Source: Streptomyces sp. 846.5
GTDB taxonomy: Bacteria; Actinomycetota; Actinomycetes; Streptomycetales; Streptomycetaceae
Reading direction: 5' to 3'
Assembly (NCBI RefSeq): GCF_004365705.1
Contig: NZ_SOBN01000001.1
Location: 2,248,555 to 2,312,554, forward strand
Length of the DNA: 64,000 bases
The notes under the pieces are model-generated. The model was not told the DNA's origin, ran no database searches, and worked only from the letters and a program-made list of their open reading frames with translations. A program made the translations under genes and the position numbers. Every line of letters begins with the position of its first letter. Within the stretch, counting starts at the first letter, position 1. This document shows positions 37,759 to 47,607 of this stretch, piece by piece.

Positions 37759-38964
37759 CTAGGCGAACAGCCGGTCGGGCTCGTCAGCCGCCGGGACGAC
37801 CGCCTCCACCGTCGTACGCGCGGTCCTGCGCTCCAGCGCGGACGAGAGGACGGCCAGCCCCAGGGCGGCCATCGCGAACGCGGCGCCGACCCAGTTGGGC
37901 GCGGTGTAGCCGAGGCCCGCCGAGATCACCAGGCCGCCCGCCCAGGCGGCCAGGGCGTTGCCGAGGTTGAAGGCGCCGATGTTGAGGGCCGAGGCCAGCG
38001 TGGGCGCCCCCGCTGCCTGGTCCAGCACCCGCTTCTGCAGCGGCGGCACGGTCGCGAAGCCCAGGGCGCCGATCAGGAACACGGTGACCGCGGCCCCGAC
38101 CTTGTCGTGCGCGGTCACCGTGAACAGAGCCAGCACGGCGGCCAGCGCGCCGAGGGTGACGTAGAGCATGCGCATCAGCGAGCGGTCCGCGTAACGGCCG
38201 CCGACCAGGTTGCCGACCACCATGCCCAGCCCGAACAGGGCCAGCAGCCAGGTCACCGAGCCGTCGGCGAAGCCGGCCACCCCGGTCATCATCGGCGCCA
38301 GATAGGTGATCGCGGCGAACACCCCGCCGAAGCCCAGCACGGTCATCGCCATCGCCAGCAGCACCTGAGGATTGCGCAGGACGGCCAGCTCGTCCCGCAG
38401 CCGCACGTCCCCGGAGCGGGACTGCTCCGGGATCAGCCGGGCGACCCCGAACAGGCCCACCACGCCGAGGCCGGCGATGAACAGGAAGGTGGCGCGCCAG
38501 CCGAGGTGCTGCCCGACCAGGGTGCCCAGCGGCACTCCGACCACATTGGCGACGGTCAGCCCGGTGAACATCAGCGCGATGGCCCCGGCCTTCTTCTGCG
38601 GCGCCACCAGGTCGGCGGCGACCACCGAGCCGATGCCGAAGAAGGCTCCGTGGGCCAGCGAGGCGATGATCCGTCCGGCCAGCATCATCCCGAAGGAGGG
38701 AGCCAGCGCGGAGACGGTGTTGCCGACGACGAACAGCCCCATCAGCAGCATCAGCATCCGCTTGCGCGGTATCCGGGTGCCGAGCACGGTCATCGGCGGC
38801 GCACCGGCCACCACGCCCAGCGCATAGCCGGTGACAAGCAGGCCGGCGGTGGGAACGGTGACCCCGAAGGAGTCGCCGATCTGCGGCAGCAGCCCCATGA
38901 CCACAAACTCGGTGGTGCCGATGCCGAAGGCCCCGATGGCCAGGGCGAGGAGTGCGAGCGGCAT
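37759..38964 (-). CDS. MFS drug exporter (DHA1 family)
   Basis: A protein of 401 residues with twelve predicted membrane helices. IGTTEFVVMGLLPQIG and GVVAGAPPMTVLGTRIPRKR are typical of the DHA1 drug/arabinose exporter group that includes Cmx and AraJ. I start at 38964, where GGAAGG lies upstream. It is divergent from a MarR regulator, with tandem repeats between them. The exported compound is unknown. Confidence 0.87.
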   Translation of the reverse strand: MPLALLALAIGAFGIGTTEFVVMGLLPQIGDSFGVTVPTAGLLVTGYALGVVAGAPPMTVLGTRIPRKRMLMLLMGLFVVGNTVSALAPSFGMMLAGRIIASLAHGAFFGIGSVVAADLVAPQKKAGAIALMFTGLTVANVVGVPLGTLVGQHLGWRATFLFIAGLGVVGLFGVARLIPEQSRSGDVRLRDELAVLRNPQVLLAMAMTVLGFGGVFAAITYLAPMMTGVAGFADGSVTWLLALFGLGMVVGNLVGGRYADRSLMRMLYVTLGALAAVLALFTVTAHDKVGAAVTVFLIGALGFATVPPLQKRVLDQAAGAPTLASALNIGAFNLGNALAAWAGGLVISAGLGYTAPNWVGAAFAMAALGLAVLSSALERRTARTTVEAVVPAADEPDRLFA

Positions 38965-39043
38965 GGGGGTGTGCCTTCCGTGACGTGCGGACTTCCAGGG
39001 ATGCGGAAGCACCGTGGGGACAACCGGGTACGGAAGACGAGGT

Positions 39044-39088
39044 TAGTTGCAGACGCTGGCTAGTTGCAAACGCTGGTTATTGCAGCGG
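39044..39088. promoter_or_regulatory. Tandem repeats in the MFS/MarR divergent promoter
   Basis: TAGTTGCARACGCTGG occurs twice in direct 17-base repeats (39044-39060 and 39061-39077), followed by a partial third copy (TATTGCAGCGG, 39078-39088). The -10 box of marR (TATCAT) follows at 39094. They are likely MarR binding sites that control both genes. Confidence 0.6.
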
Positions 39089-39093
39089 TGTCG

Positions 39094-39099
39094 TATCAT
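39094..39099 (+). promoter_or_regulatory. -10 box of a probable leaderless marR promoter
   Basis: TATCAT ends six bases before the ATG at 39106 and there is no ribosome binding site, so the transcript probably starts at the start codon. The tandem operator repeats lie directly upstream. Confidence 0.5.
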
Positions 39100-39105
39100 C
39101 GAGGC

Positions 39106-39567
39106 ATGACCGCCACGGACCCAGACCTCACAGCGCTCGCCCAGGGCTGGTGCGCCCTCTCGCTGCTGCACGGACGGATCGAGTCGCACCTCGAGCAGGC
39201 CCTGCAGGCCGGGCACGACCTCAGCGTGCGGGAGTACTCGCTGTTGGACGTACTGAGCCGGCAGCACAACGGCACCGGCGGCCACCTGCGGATGTCCCAG
39301 GTCGCCGAGGCGGTCGTGCTCAGCCAGAGCGCGACGACCCGGCTGGTCTCCCGGCTGGAGGACCGCGGCCTGCTGTCCCGCTACCTCTGCCCGACCGATC
39401 GGCGCGGCATCTACACCGATGTCACCGAAGCCGGACTGGCACTGCTGGAGCAGGCGCGCCCCACCAATGAGCGCACCCTGCGCGAGGCCCTGGACGCCGC
39501 GGCGCAGAACCCCGAGCTGGCGCCGCTGGTGCGCGCCGTCAGCTCACTGCACGCCGTGCACGCCTAG
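39106..39567 (+). CDS. MarR-family transcriptional regulator
   Basis: A protein of 153 residues. The winged helix is visible in LRMSQVAEAVVLSQSATTRL and the wing in CPTDRRGIYTDVTEAG. It has the usual N- and C-terminal dimerisation helices. The ATG at 39106 fits the -10 box; the GTG/ATG codons upstream would include the repeats. It is divergent from the MFS exporter, which it probably represses. Its end overlaps the converging ATPase gene by four bases. Confidence 0.88.
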   Translation: MTATDPDLTALAQGWCALSLLHGRIESHLEQALQAGHDLSVREYSLLDVLSRQHNGTGGHLRMSQVAEAVVLSQSATTRLVSRLEDRGLLSRYLCPTDRRGIYTDVTEAGLALLEQARPTNERTLREALDAAAQNPELAPLVRAVSSLHAVHA

Positions 39568-42257
39568 GCCTCGCCCAGCGCGCGGCGGGCGTACTCGGCG
39601 AGTTCGTCGGCGGCGCAGTCCTCGGCCAGCTTCAGCGCGGCACGGAACTGCTCCACCGCGTCCTTGGTACGGCCCTCGTCGAGCAGCGCCGTCGCCAGGT
39701 CCACCACCGCCCGGGTGTGCTCGTACGGGGCGGAGCAGCGTTCGAACCGGTCTACGGACCTGCGCAGCAGGTCGATCCTGGCCTCGTTCCCCTCGGCGAA
39801 CTCGGCCGCCGCGCGCAGCGCCGTGCCGACGGCGGAGTCGGTGCCGAATCGTTCCGCCCGGACCAGCTGGTCCTCGGCCAGGGAGCGGGCCAGCTCCAGG
39901 TGGCCGAGCAGGCCGTGGGCCTGGGCCAGCGCGCGCTGCCAGCCGCACCAGCCCGGGTTGCCCATCTCCCGACGGTCGAACCGCTCGCCGGCGGCGGTCA
40001 GTTCGGCCACCGCGCCCTCGGCGTCGCCGAGCGCGATCAGCATTCCACCGCGGACCGTCTGCGAGTCGGGGAACACCACGGCCGCCGAGTAGGGGGCGTG
40101 GAAGTGGTAGCGCTCGGCGAGCTGCCGGGCCTCCTCCAGCTTGCCGCGCGCCATCAGCACCGCGGCCAGCGTCCCCACCGCGTACCAGTGCACCGGCACG
40201 CCCTCGCCGCCGACGCGGTTGGCGATGGCCAGGCCCTCGCGGGCGCTGCGCTCGGCATCGGCCAGGCTGCCGCAGCGATAGCGGATGTAGCCGAGGATGG
40301 TGTGCCCGAAGGCGAGGTGGGCGCCGCGCCAGCCGGCCTCCTCGTACTCGGCGATGCCCTTGGCGAACAGCTCCTCGGCGCGCTCGGGGAGGTCGGCGAA
40401 CATGTAGACCAGCGAGGCCAGGGTCGGCACCTCGAAGGCCCACTCCTGGTCGGTCCAGCTCAGGCCCTGCTCCTGGGCCAGGTCGGCGTAGTGGACCGCG
40501 GTGGCCACCGGCTCGCCGCGGACCACGGCGTCCCAGGCCCGCAGCCCGAAGACATAGCGCTCCGCGGTGCCGATGCTCTGCTCGCCGCGTTCCAGCAGCA
40601 GCGCCAGGTCGGCGAGGCGTTCGGAGCGGGCCGCCGAGCCCTCCTCGTCCGCGTCGAAGGCGCACCACATGAAGTTCCAGACCAGCAACCGCAGCCGGGT
40701 CTGGTCGGAGACCGCCAGCGCGGCCGCCTCGGCGGTGGTCTGCGACGCCTCCAGCAGGGAGTTGCTGTGCGCGAGCGACTGGGCGAGCCGGACCGTGATG
40801 CCCTCGTGCAGCTGGTCCGGGAGCTGCGGCTGCTCCAGCGCGGCCCGCAGATGGCCGACGGTCTGCGCCGGGTCGTAGAGCAGGGTGGAGCAGCCCAGTT
40901 CGAACAGCACCTCGGCCCGCTGGGCCGGCGACGGGGGCTCGCGCAGCGCCCTGGCCAGGCAGCGCTGCGCCGTCTCGGGCGCCCCGGCCTGCATGAACGC
41001 CCGTGCGGCGGAACGCAGTTGATCCACCACGGCGGTGTCGCCCTGCGGCGGCAGCTCCAGCCAGTGCCGGGCCGCGGTGATCGGGCCCTTCCCCGCGCCG
41101 AGGACCACCCAGCCGGCCCGGCCGTGCATGGCGGTGCGCAGGTCGTCCGGGATGCCCCGGTAGACCGAGGTGGCGACCAGCGGATGGATGAACTCCAGGA
41201 TCTGATGACCGGTCAGGATGCGGGCCGCGCGCAGCCGGTCGGCCGCCTCGGCGGCGTCGGACGGGGTGAGCGAGGCGGTCGCGGCGGCGAGTTCCAGCGG
41301 GGTGTGGATGCCCAGCACGGACACCGCCCAGGCCAGCCGCACCGAGGACGCCCCGAGCCGCTCCAGCCGGGCGACCAGACCGCTGCCCTTGGTGGCCGCG
41401 GCCACCTCGCGCAGCAGCGGGCAGGACTCCTCGACCGCGGCCAGCTCGCGTTCCTGGGCCTTGGCCAGCAGTTCCACCGTCTCGAAGGGGTTTCCGCCGG
41501 TCACCGCCCAGACCTCGCGGCAGAAGGCGTCCTCGACCCGGGCCGGCGGGCTGCCGAACATCCTGCGCACCAGGGCCGCCACCGCGTCGGGGGTGAGCGC
41601 GGTGAGGCCCAGCGGAACGGCGCCGTTGGCCCCGGCCATGGTGCGGAAGGACGCCGGGCTGTCCGGGAGTTCGTCCGGGCGGTAGGCGGTGACCAGCAGC
41701 ACCGGCAGTCCGTCGACCCGGCTGGCGAAGGCGGCCAGCCAGCTCAGCGACTCCGCGTCGGCCCAGTGCGCGTCGTCCACCACCAGGACCAGCGGCCCCC
41801 GGGAGACGGCGAGGTTGGTGACCACCCAGTCGAGGCCGTCCCGGACGCCCTGCGGGTCGGGCGGCGCGAAGGCCGGTCCGTCGTCCTCCTGGGCCAGGCC
41901 GATCGCCGGGCCGACGATGTCGTTCCAGCCGCCGAGCAGATCGCGCTGCTCCTCCTCGCCGAGACCGGCGAGGAACGGCTTCAGCAGGGCCCGGACCACA
42001 TGGAAGGCGGAGAGCTGTTCCTGCTCACCGCCGCGGGCTGCCAGGACCAGCAGCCCCCGGGCCCCCGCCTCCTCGCGCACCGCGGCGAGCAGGCTGGTCT
42101 TGCCCAGACCGGCGGCACCCGTGTAGACGAGCAGCCGCTCACCGGGCCGTGCGGGGACCGCCCGGGCCGCCAGACTGTCCAGCGCGCCGCGGGCTGCGTC
42201 GAGTTCGGCGTCACGTTCCAGCAGTACGCCACTACCTGCATGCTTCTGCTCCGCCAC
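39564..42257 (-). CDS. Large STAND/LAL-type ATPase without a LuxR domain
   Basis: A protein of 897 residues. Walker A is YTGAAGLGKTSLLAAV (residues 45-60) and Walker B is LVLVVDDAHWAD. The second half is a long array of TPR-like helices. This is the layout of LAL-family regulators (MalT-like), but the usual C-terminal LuxR helix-turn-helix is absent, and the protein ends with RALGEA. No separate LuxR gene is next to it. The GTG start at 42257 has a weak ribosome binding site. It may be a signalling ATPase with a separate DNA-binding partner. Confidence 0.8.
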   Translation of the reverse strand: MAEQKHAGSGVLLERDAELDAARGALDSLAARAVPARPGERLLVYTGAAGLGKTSLLAAVREEAGARGLLVLAARGGEQEQLSAFHVVRALLKPFLAGLGEEEQRDLLGGWNDIVGPAIGLAQEDDGPAFAPPDPQGVRDGLDWVVTNLAVSRGPLVLVVDDAHWADAESLSWLAAFASRVDGLPVLLVTAYRPDELPDSPASFRTMAGANGAVPLGLTALTPDAVAALVRRMFGSPPARVEDAFCREVWAVTGGNPFETVELLAKAQERELAAVEESCPLLREVAAATKGSGLVARLERLGASSVRLAWAVSVLGIHTPLELAAATASLTPSDAAEAADRLRAARILTGHQILEFIHPLVATSVYRGIPDDLRTAMHGRAGWVVLGAGKGPITAARHWLELPPQGDTAVVDQLRSAARAFMQAGAPETAQRCLARALREPPSPAQRAEVLFELGCSTLLYDPAQTVGHLRAALEQPQLPDQLHEGITVRLAQSLAHSNSLLEASQTTAEAAALAVSDQTRLRLLVWNFMWCAFDADEEGSAARSERLADLALLLERGEQSIGTAERYVFGLRAWDAVVRGEPVATAVHYADLAQEQGLSWTDQEWAFEVPTLASLVYMFADLPERAEELFAKGIAEYEEAGWRGAHLAFGHTILGYIRYRCGSLADAERSAREGLAIANRVGGEGVPVHWYAVGTLAAVLMARGKLEEARQLAERYHFHAPYSAAVVFPDSQTVRGGMLIALGDAEGAVAELTAAGERFDRREMGNPGWCGWQRALAQAHGLLGHLELARSLAEDQLVRAERFGTDSAVGTALRAAAEFAEGNEARIDLLRRSVDRFERCSAPYEHTRAVVDLATALLDEGRTKDAVEQFRAALKLAEDCAADELAEYARRALGEA

Positions 42258-42388
42258 GGATCGAGCCTAGCGCCAACACAGACGACGGGCGGGCTCCTTG
42301 CGGAACCCGCCTGCCGCCGTGCTGCAGAGATTTTTGACGCCTCGTCACGCAACCTCCACAAGTGGAGCGCTGAAATCGCTGCTCAGAG

Positions 42389-43381
42389 TCACTGCTTCTG
42401 CAGTTCCCGCTCCCGTTGCTCCGACTGCTCCCGCTCCTCCTTGCGGGAGGCGGCCAGGCTGGTGAAGGTGGTCACCGCCAGGACCACCACGATGAAGCCG
42501 AGCGAGAACGGGATGCCGATCTCCGGGGCCCAGTGCGCGCCGGCCTCGTGCAGGGCGTGCAGCAGCAGCTTCACACCGATGAAGCCGAGGATCACCGAGA
42601 GCCCGTAGGAGAGGTGGACCAGCTTCTTCAGCAGACCGCCGATCAGGAAGTAGAGCTGGCGCAGGCCCATCAGCGCGAAGGCGTTGGCGGTGAAGACGAT
42701 GTACGGGTCCTGGGTGAGCCCGAAGATGGCGGGGATGGAGTCCATCGCGAACAGGACGTCGGTGGTGCCGATGGCCAGCATCACGATCAGCATCGGCGTG
42801 ATCAGCCGCTTGCCGTTCTGCACCACCAGGAGCTTGGTGCCGTGGTAGCGGTCGGTCGCCGGGAAGCGCTGCTCGACGGCCTTGAGGAGTCGGTTCTCCT
42901 CGAACTCCTCCTCCGCTTCGTCGGCCCTGGCCTCCTTGACGAGCTTCCAGGCGGTCCAGATCAGGAAGGCCCCGAAGATGAAGAAGACCCAGGAGAAACT
43001 GGCGATGATCGCGGCGCCGGCGGCGATGAAGGCCGCCCGCAGCACCAGGGCGATCAGCACACCGACCATCAGCACACGCTGCTGGTAGATGCTGGGCACG
43101 GCGAACTTCGCCATGATCAGGATGAAGACGAACAGGTTGTCGACGCTGAGCGACTTCTCGGTGATGTACCCGGCGAAGAACTGTCCGGCCGGGGCCGAGC
43201 CGGAGTGCCACCAGAGGAAGCCGCCGAAGCCGATGGCCAGCAGGACCCAGACGGCCGTCCAGATCCCCGCCTCCTTGAGCGAGACGTCGTGCGGTTTGCG
43301 GCCGCCGATGAAGAAATCGGCGGCGATCAGGGCGACGAGCACCCCGATGGTGGTGGCCCACATGGCCATGGAAACGTCCAT
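42389..43381 (-). CDS. TerC-family metal ion transporter
   Basis: A protein of 330 residues with about eight membrane helices. Two conserved acidic motifs lie in membranes: LSVDNLFVFILIMAKF and GTTDVLFAMDSIPAIFG. Several TerC proteins export Mn2+. The ATG at 43381 follows GAAGGAG. The 5' leader carries a yybP-ykoY riboswitch, which senses Mn2+, and this supports a role in manganese export. A terD gene lies upstream on the same strand. The C-terminal tail is charged (ERELQKQ). Confidence 0.92.
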   Translation of the reverse strand: MDVSMAMWATTIGVLVALIAADFFIGGRKPHDVSLKEAGIWTAVWVLLAIGFGGFLWWHSGSAPAGQFFAGYITEKSLSVDNLFVFILIMAKFAVPSIYQQRVLMVGVLIALVLRAAFIAAGAAIIASFSWVFFIFGAFLIWTAWKLVKEARADEAEEEFEENRLLKAVEQRFPATDRYHGTKLLVVQNGKRLITPMLIVMLAIGTTDVLFAMDSIPAIFGLTQDPYIVFTANAFALMGLRQLYFLIGGLLKKLVHLSYGLSVILGFIGVKLLLHALHEAGAHWAPEIGIPFSLGFIVVVLAVTTFTSLAASRKEEREQSEQRERELQKQ

Positions 43382-43409
43382 GCACTGCTCCTTCGGCAAA
43401 CGTGTCGGG

Positions 43410-43524
43410 CTGCCGAAGGTCTCCTCCGCCCCGCCGTGATGACGTGCGGGGCCGACGCTTCCGGGCGCGGTGCGGACCGCCGCCGTGTTGACGGAAACAT
43501 CGTTCTAGGGAGTACTCCCCTTCG
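43410..43524 (-). ncRNA. yybP-ykoY (Mn2+) riboswitch in the terC leader
   Basis: The minus strand contains the hallmarks of this riboswitch in order: GGGGAGTACTCCC (starting near 43520), CCGTCAACACGG, and GGAGACCTTCGGC (ending near 43412). The spacing of about 115 bases fits the family. It ends about 30 bases before the ATG, close to the ribosome binding site. The class senses Mn2+ and commonly precedes terC and other Mn exporters. The on/off mechanism here cannot be judged. Confidence 0.85.
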
Positions 43525-43534
43525 TGGTTCCATC

Positions 43535-43564
43535 ATCCTGAGCACATGGTAAAACGCAGGTAAA
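43535..43564 (-). promoter_or_regulatory. Promoter of the terC transcript
   Basis: On the minus strand TTTACC (43559-43564) and CAGGAT (43535-43540) are separated by 18 bases. Transcription would start about ten bases upstream of the riboswitch, which fits. Confidence 0.55.
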
Positions 43565-43601
43565 GGATGGAATCTCGAAGTAAAGTCGCAGGTCAGATGG
43601 G

Positions 43602-44180
43602 TCAGAGGTAGGGTGCGATGGCCGGGAGCATGTCCTGGAAGGTGCGCCCGCGGGCCGGGGCGCCGATGGCCGACATCTGCCAGCCGCCGTTGCTGTTCCG
43701 CTGGACCTTGGCCATCACCTGGCCGGTGTGCGCGCCGCCGCCGGTGAGGCTGTAGCGGGCCAGCTCCTGCCCAGTGCTCTCGTCGACCAGGCGGCAGTGC
43801 GCGTTCTCGACCTCCTGGAAGGTCTGGCCGGTGTAGGAGTTCACGGTGAACACGATCTGGTTGACATGCTCGGGGACCCGGGAGAGGTCCACCAGGATCG
43901 ACTCGTCGTCCTCGCCGCCGGCGCCACCGGTGAGGTTGTCACCGGTGTGCCGCACCGAGCCGTCATTGCTCACCAGGTGCTGGAAGAAGACCACGTCGGC
44001 GAGTTGGTGGTCGGCGAAGAGCACCGCCGACGCGTCCAGGTCGATCTGCCGCGCGCGCCGACCGAACAGCCCCTTGCGCGGAGCGGCCTGCCAGCCCAGA
44101 CCCATCCGCACCACTGTGAGCGTGCCCCCGCCGGCCTTCTCCAGGCTGACGCTCTGACCCTTGTTCAGACTCACTGACAT
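43602..44180 (-). CDS. terD: TerD-family stress protein
   Basis: A protein of 192 residues, standard TerD length. It begins MSVSLNKGQSVSLEKAGG and has the calcium-binding TerD segments LTGGAGGEDDESILVDL and the Asp-rich IDLDASAVLF motif. TerD proteins belong to tellurite-resistance-type stress systems. The ATG at 44180 follows GGGGAGG. An ATG at 44189 is too close to this site. It is upstream of terC, but the terC promoter and riboswitch separate them. Confidence 0.92.
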   Translation of the reverse strand: MSVSLNKGQSVSLEKAGGGTLTVVRMGLGWQAAPRKGLFGRRARQIDLDASAVLFADHQLADVVFFQHLVSNDGSVRHTGDNLTGGAGGEDDESILVDLSRVPEHVNQIVFTVNSYTGQTFQEVENAHCRLVDESTGQELARYSLTGGGAHTGQVMAKVQRNSNGGWQMSAIGAPARGRTFQDMLPAIAPYL

Positions 44181-44275
44181 GGTGGACATCCTCCCCGTTC
44201 CCGACGCGCACGGAAGCCCTGAATGCCAACCCGGGCGCCCCGCAGCAAACCTTACGCAAGGAACGGGCGGTTCGC

Positions 44276-46396
44276 TCACGCCATTCCGGCCTCACGCATC
44301 TGACGCAGCTCCTTCTTGAGCTCGTTGACTTCGTCCCGCAGCCTGGCGGCCACCTCGAACTGCAGCTCGGCGGCGGCCGTGTGCATACGGTCGGTCAGCT
44401 CGGCGATGAGGTCGGCGAGCTCGGCCGCAGGCAGTCCCTTGGCGTCGGCGGCGCCGCGCTTGCCGGCCGCGCCCAGCGCCGGGACCGGTGCCTTGGCGCC
44501 CCTGCCGCCCTTCACCCCGCCCGGCTGCCGGTAGCCCGTGCTCAGCAGCTCGCCGGTGTCGATGTCCTCGCGGGCGATGGAGTCGAGGATGTCGCCGATC
44601 TTCTTGCGCAGCGGCTGCGGGTCGATGCCGTGCTCGGTGTTGTACGCCTGCTGGATCTCGCGACGGCGGTTGGTCTCCTCGATGGCCTTCTCCATCGCCG
44701 GGGTGATCCGGTCCGCGTACATGTGGACCTGGCCCGAGACGTTACGGGCGGCACGGCCGATGGTCTGGATCAGCGAGGTGCCGGAGCGCAGGAAGCCCTC
44801 CTTGTCCGCGTCCAGGATCGCCACCAGCGAGACCTCGGGCAGGTCCAGGCCCTCGCGCAGCAGGTTGATGCCGACCAGGACGTCGTACTCGCCGGCCCGC
44901 AGCTCGCGCAGCAGTTCCACCCGGCGCAGGGTGTCGATGTCGCTGTGCAGGTACCGGACCCGGATGTCCAGGTCGAGCATGTAGTCGGTGAGGTCCTCGG
45001 ACATCTTCTTGGTGAGGGTGGTGACCAGGATCCGTTCGTCCTTCTCGGTCCGCAGCCGGATCTCATGGATCAGGTCGTCGATCTGACCCTCGGTGGGCTT
45101 GACCACGACCTCCGGGTCGATCAGGCCGGTGGGACGGATGATCTGGTCCACCTGGCCGTCGCCACGGGCCAGCTCGAACTTGCCGGGCGTCGCCGAGAGG
45201 TAGACGGTCTGGCCGATCCGCTCCAGGAACTCCTCCCACTTCAGCGGGCGGTTGTCCATCGCGGAGGGCAGCCGGAAGCCGTGCTCGACCAGGGCGCGCT
45301 TGCGCGAGGCGTCGCCCTCGTACATCGCGCCGATCTGCGGGACGGTGACATGGGACTCGTCGATGACCAGGAGGAAGTCCTCCGGGAAGAAGTCCAGCAG
45401 GGTGTTGGGCGCGGTCCCGGCCGAGCGGCCGTCGATGTGGCGGGAGTAGTTCTCGATGCCCGCGCAGGTGCCGATCTGACGCATCATCTCGATGTCGTAG
45501 GTGGTGCGCATCCGCAGCCGCTGGGCCTCCAGCAGCTTGCCCTGCTTGTCCATGGTGGCCAGGGTCTGCTCCAGCTCCGCCTCGATCCCGGCGATGGCGC
45601 GCTCCATCCGCTCCGGTCCGGCGACGTAGTGCGAGGCCGGGAAGACGTAGAGCTCCTGGTCCTCGCTGATGACCTCGCCGGTGAGCGGGTGCAGCGTGGT
45701 CAGCGCCTCGATCTCGTCGCCGAACATCTCGATCCGGACCGCGAGCTCCTCGTACACGGGGAAGATCTCGATGGTGTCGCCGCGGACCCGGAAGGTGCCG
45801 CGGGTGAAGGCGACGTCGTTGCGGGTGTACTGGATGTCGACGAAGCGGCGGAGCAGGGCGTCCCGGTCGAACTCCTGGCCGACCTTGAGCCGGACCATCC
45901 GGTCGACGTACTCCTGCGGCGTGCCGAGGCCGTAGATGCAGGACACCGAGGCGACCACGATCACGTCCCGACGGGTCAGCAGCGAGTTGGTGGTGGAGTG
46001 CCGCAGCCGCTCCACCTCCTCGTTGATGGAGGAGTCCTTCTCGATGTAGGTGTCCGTCTGCGCGATGTACGCCTCGGGCTGGTAGTAGTCGTAGTACGAG
46101 ACGAAGTACTCGACGGCGTTGTTGGGGAACAGCTCGCGGAACTCGTTGGCGAGCTGCGCGGCCAGCGTCTTGTTGGGCGCCATCACCAGCGTCGGCCGCT
46201 GGAGCTTCTCGACCATCCAGGCGGTGGTGGCGGACTTGCCGGTGCCGGTCGCGCCGAGCAGGACGACATCCTTCTCACCTGCGCGGATACGGCGTTCCAG
46301 CTCGGCGATCGCGGTGGGCTGGTCGCCGCTGGGCTGGTAGGGGCTGACGACCTCGAAGGGCGCCACTGTTCGCTCTAGATCGGTGATGGGTCTCAC
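44276..46396 (-). CDS. uvrB: Excinuclease ABC subunit B
   Basis: A protein of 706 residues, the helicase-like subunit that verifies damage and recruits UvrC. It has Walker [17 protein letters not shown], the hairpin region [24 protein letters not shown] in [10 protein letters not shown], helicase motif VI in [20 protein letters not shown], and a C-terminal UVR motif. I start at the GTG at 46396 ([18 protein letters not shown]). The upstream frame is shadow. I see no SOS box in the short 5' region. Confidence 0.97.
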   Translation of the reverse strand: MRPITDLERTVAPFEVVSPYQPSGDQPTAIAELERRIRAGEKDVVLLGATGTGKSATTAWMVEKLQRPTLVMAPNKTLAAQLANEFRELFPNNAVEYFVSYYDYYQPEAYIAQTDTYIEKDSSINEEVERLRHSTTNSLLTRRDVIVVASVSCIYGLGTPQEYVDRMVRLKVGQEFDRDALLRRFVDIQYTRNDVAFTRGTFRVRGDTIEIFPVYEELAVRIEMFGDEIEALTTLHPLTGEVISEDQELYVFPASHYVAGPERMERAIAGIEAELEQTLATMDKQGKLLEAQRLRMRTTYDIEMMRQIGTCAGIENYSRHIDGRSAGTAPNTLLDFFPEDFLLVIDESHVTVPQIGAMYEGDASRKRALVEHGFRLPSAMDNRPLKWEEFLERIGQTVYLSATPGKFELARGDGQVDQIIRPTGLIDPEVVVKPTEGQIDDLIHEIRLRTEKDERILVTTLTKKMSEDLTDYMLDLDIRVRYLHSDIDTLRRVELLRELRAGEYDVLVGINLLREGLDLPEVSLVAILDADKEGFLRSGTSLIQTIGRAARNVSGQVHMYADRITPAMEKAIEETNRRREIQQAYNTEHGIDPQPLRKKIGDILDSIAREDIDTGELLSTGYRQPGGVKGGRGAKAPVPALGAAGKRGAADAKGLPAAELADLIAELTDRMHTAAAELQFEVAARLRDEVNELKKELRQMREAGMA

Positions 46397-46479
46397 GGAA
46401 CCACCGTACGGCCCGCCACTGACAATCCGCTGCGGCCGGCGCCCGGCCGGAGCCTGGTCGGTCCGCCGTCGGTCCGCGG

Positions 46480-47562
46480 TCAGCGCACCTTGGCGCTGTC
46501 GCGCGCCAGCGCGACCAGCCGGGACACGGCCCGCAGGTACTTCTTGCGGTAGCCGCCGTTCAGCATCTCCTCGCTGAATATCCGGTCGAACGGCAGCCCG
46601 GAGGCCACCACCGGCAGCTCCCGGTCGTACATCCGGTCGGCCAACACCACCAGTCGCAGCGCGGTGCTCTGGTCCGCCACCGGGACCACCCCGGTCAGGC
46701 AGACCGCCTCGACGCCGTCCAGCAGGGCGCCGTAGCGGCTGGGGTGGACCGCCGCGAGATGCGCCAGCAGTTCCTCGAAGCCGTCCAGCGACGCGCCCGC
46801 GCCGATCCTGGCCGCCACCGCGCCGACCTCCTCGTCGGTGTACGGCGCCGGGGCCTCGGGCAGGCCGCGGTGGCGGTAGTCCTGCCCGTCGATCCGGACG
46901 CTGTGGAACCGCGCGGACAGGCCCTGGATCTCGCGCAGGAAGTCGGCAGCGGCGAAGCGGCCCTCGCCGAGCTTCCCGGGGAGGGTGTTGGAGGTCGCGG
47001 CGAGCTTCACCCCGGCCTCGGCCAGCCGACTGAGCAGCGTGGACACCAGCACGGTGTCGCCCGGGTCGTCCAGCTCGAACTCGTCGATGCACAGCAGCCG
47101 GTGCCCGGACAGCGCCTGGACGGCCTGCTGGAAGCCCAGTGCGCCGACCAGGTTGGTCAGCTCCACGAAGGTGCCGAAGGCCTTGGGCCCCGGCGCGGCA
47201 TGCCAGAGCGAGGCCAGCAGGTGGGTCTTGCCGACGCCGTAGCCGCCGTCGAGGTAGATGCCGCCGGGACCGGCCGGGACCGGGGCGGGGCGGCCGAACC
47301 AGCGCTTCTTCGCGGCCTGCCCCGGGCCGCCGGTCCGGCTCATGGTGCCGACGAAGGACTCCAGCACCCGCACTGCCTCGGCCTGGCTGGGCTGGTCCGG
47401 GTCCGGGAGGTAGGTCCTGAACCTGGCGCCCTGGAACCGCGGCGGCGGCACCATCTCGGCCACCATCCGGTCGGCGGGCACCACCGGGCTGCGCGAGGTC
47501 AGCGAGGCGGACCGCAGCTCGACGGCGGCGGGGGCGGGGACAGGCGTTTCAGCGGCTGGCAC
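46480..47562 (-). CDS. zapE: ZapE/AFG1-like AAA+ ATPase
   Basis: A protein of 360 residues. Walker A is [16 protein letters not shown] and Walker B is [14 protein letters not shown]. The sequence [13 protein letters not shown] and [20 protein letters not shown] are family features. ZapE acts on cell division in proteobacteria, and AFG1 is a mitochondrial ATPase. The function in actinomycetes is not established. The GTG start at 47562 has no clear ribosome binding site. It is divergent from the RibD-like gene. Confidence 0.88.
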   Translation of the reverse strand: MPAAETPVPAPAAVELRSASLTSRSPVVPADRMVAEMVPPPRFQGARFRTYLPDPDQPSQAEAVRVLESFVGTMSRTGGPGQAAKKRWFGRPAPVPAGPGGIYLDGGYGVGKTHLLASLWHAAPGPKAFGTFVELTNLVGALGFQQAVQALSGHRLLCIDEFELDDPGDTVLVSTLLSRLAEAGVKLAATSNTLPGKLGEGRFAAADFLREIQGLSARFHSVRIDGQDYRHRGLPEAPAPYTDEEVGAVAARIGAGASLDGFEELLAHLAAVHPSRYGALLDGVEAVCLTGVVPVADQSTALRLVVLADRMYDRELPVVASGLPFDRIFSEEMLNGGYRKKYLRAVSRLVALARDSAKVR

Positions 47563-47607
47563 AGCTCACAAGCGTACGGTCCTCCCGCTCGTGGAAGACT
47601 CACGACT

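Noticed and set aside
39717-42608. A 963-codon open frame on the plus strand opposite the ATPase gene
   Set aside because: It is antisense to a protein with clear Walker A and B motifs and shows no domain of its own.
43602-44180. A full tellurite-resistance (ter) operon
   Set aside because: Only terC and terD homologues occur here, with separate promoters. terA, terB and terZ are not adjacent, and the riboswitch points to manganese.
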